Below, in pieces: positions 63,380 to 64,000 of a DNA stretch of 64,000 bases. Position 1 is the first letter of the stretch; each line of letters begins with the position of its first letter. Location of the stretch: positions 62,001-126,000 of the forward strand of contig KN880431.1 in assembly GCA_000934385.1 (NCBI GenBank), read 5' to 3'. A program made the translations under genes and the position numbers. Source of the stretch: Cylindrobasidium torrendii FP15055 ss-10 (taxonomy: Eukaryota > Basidiomycota > Agaricomycetes > Agaricales > Physalacriaceae). The notes under the pieces are model-generated. The model had not been told where the DNA came from. It ran no database searches and saw nothing but the letters and a program-made list of their open reading frames with translations.

Positions 63380-64000
63380 ATGGTGCGAATATTGCACGAG
63401 CTGGGGCTATATGCCTGAACGTTGTGTAGGCATCTCCCAAGGTCATAATTCAAATCCTGGCAAGTGGGACGCGTATTTTCGGCAAAGCAGTATGGGAAGC
63501 TAGCCGACAGGTCGTAAAAAGTACGAAGCATACCTAAATTAACTGCACATCTGCTTACACCTGTATCAGACGCGAAGGCTGGGCCAGCGGCGGCGGGAGG
63601 AGCGGACGTTGCAGGAGTTGGAAATGCTCGGTCGGGTTCAATCACAGACCAGCTCACACGACAACACCGGATGACCGTGGACGAGGCGAGCTTAATTCTG
63701 AACACGAAGAAGGACGCGAATTTGGAGGCTGTGATGAAGGTATCCGTCTTTCTTCGTCCGCAGAAGCTCATACTGACTGCTCTCGTGCAGCAATACGAGC
63801 ACTTGTTCAAAGCGAATTCACCTGTCGAGGCCACAAAAGATGCATCTGGAAAGGCAAAGCCAGCACGCATACATTCGCATTATCTGCAGTCGAAAGTGGT
63901 TCGTGCGCGCGAACGATTAGAAGCCGAGCTCAAGGGTTCCACGCCGCCTCCGCCGCCTCCAGCAACAGCCCCGCCGCCAAAACCTTCAGCAGAAGCATGA
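63380..64000 (+). CDS. PAM16: Mitochondrial import motor subunit Tim16/Pam16, 157 aa
   Basis: Four exons: 63380-63382, 63430-63520, 63570-63739 and 63791-64000, summing to 157 residues. Exon 1 is the start codon alone (ATG|GTGCGA), joined in phase to ASPKVIIQILASGTRIFGKA. The N-terminal hydrophobic segment is followed by AGPAAAGGADVAG, and then the degenerate J-like domain: ITDQLTRQHRMTVDEASLIL, VMKQYEHLFKAN and HSHYLQSKVVRARERLEAEL. The J-domain HPD is absent, as is usual for Pam16. It is an essential partner of Pam18/Tim14 in the PAM motor on the matrix side of the inner membrane and regulates Hsp70 ATPase. A Pro/Ala-rich tail (TPPPPPPATAPPPKPS) ends the protein. The TGA is the last codon in the window, so the gene is complete. 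Confidence 0.95.

Noticed and set aside
62956..63870. 304-codon open frame on the minus strand across RPA43 and PAM16
   Set aside because: It reads through introns of RPA43 and antisense to PAM16 exons; both of those genes are confirmed by family motifs and exon phase.
1..64000. CRISPR arrays, rRNA genes, operons or bacterial inserts
   Set aside because: None found. Regular spaced repeats are limited to the coding repeat at 18.4 kb, and intron-rich genes throughout argue against bacterial DNA.

Overview
The window looks like nuclear DNA of a mushroom-forming basidiomycete (Agaricomycetes). Almost every gene is broken by short introns of about 44-60 nt with CTGAC/CTAAT-type branch sites. Genes are close together and on both strands. 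Several families are typical of this group: the DUF3684 HSP90-like ATPase, the 'macrophage activating glycoprotein'-type secreted protein, DUF3712 vacuolar proteins, a class IV-type chitin synthase and a LINE remnant. The species cannot be named from the sequence. Family names come from reading motifs by eye and from memory; no database search was run.

Layout, left to right. 1-8 kb: a gene cut by the left edge, an LRR protein (-) divergent from RAD23 (+), an unknown protein ending in NPFE (-), and a proline-rich nuclear-type protein (+). 8.7-17.3 kb: one giant membrane-anchored protein with three tandem DUF3712-type units and about 24 introns. 17.5-25 kb: a sparse accessory zone holding tRNA-His(GUG), a tiny secreted repeat protein with Kex2-type sites, one copy (A) of an unrecognised gene family, and a LINE fragment. 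24.5-39 kb: a run of minus-strand genes: a small unknown protein, a CX5R dual-specificity phosphatase, a peroxisomal ABC half-transporter, an LRR protein, a chitin synthase and a nucleotide-sugar transporter. 39.6-46 kb: the large DUF3684 ATPase, whose C-terminus carries a metallopeptidase-like HExxH motif. 46.4-49 kb: an Fmp46-like redox protein divergent from a single-unit DUF3712/Tag1-like vacuolar protein. 49-54.4 kb: copy B of the unknown family, flanked on both sides by direct copies of the 3' end of a secreted glycoprotein gene. 55-64 kb: bleomycin hydrolase, an adhesin-like type II membrane protein, an HMMR-like coiled-coil protein with a PGPGTY motif, RPA43, and PAM16, whose stop codon is the last codon of the window.

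Most genes are housekeeping: proteasome shuttling, cell wall, peroxisome, Pol I and mitochondrial import. There are no operons. Likely joint units are the divergent gene pairs sharing short promoters (109 bp between RPA43 and PAM16; 217 bp between the LRR gene and RAD23). The chitin synthase and a nucleotide-sugar transporter that could serve wall synthesis are neighbours.

The best candidates for undescribed biology are: (1) the 84-aa secreted precursor at 18.4-18.7 kb, with 11-12-residue WKxRR repeats that look like a Kex2-processed peptide precursor; (2) the inverted pair of roughly 2.9-kb units A and B encoding a protein family I cannot place; (3) an HSP90-type ATPase and a zinc-protease-like motif in one protein; (4) a triple DUF3712 protein; (5) several GC-AG introns that reading frames require or strongly favour. 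Exon coordinates were derived by hand. For most genes the summed exon lengths divide by three, which supports the models.
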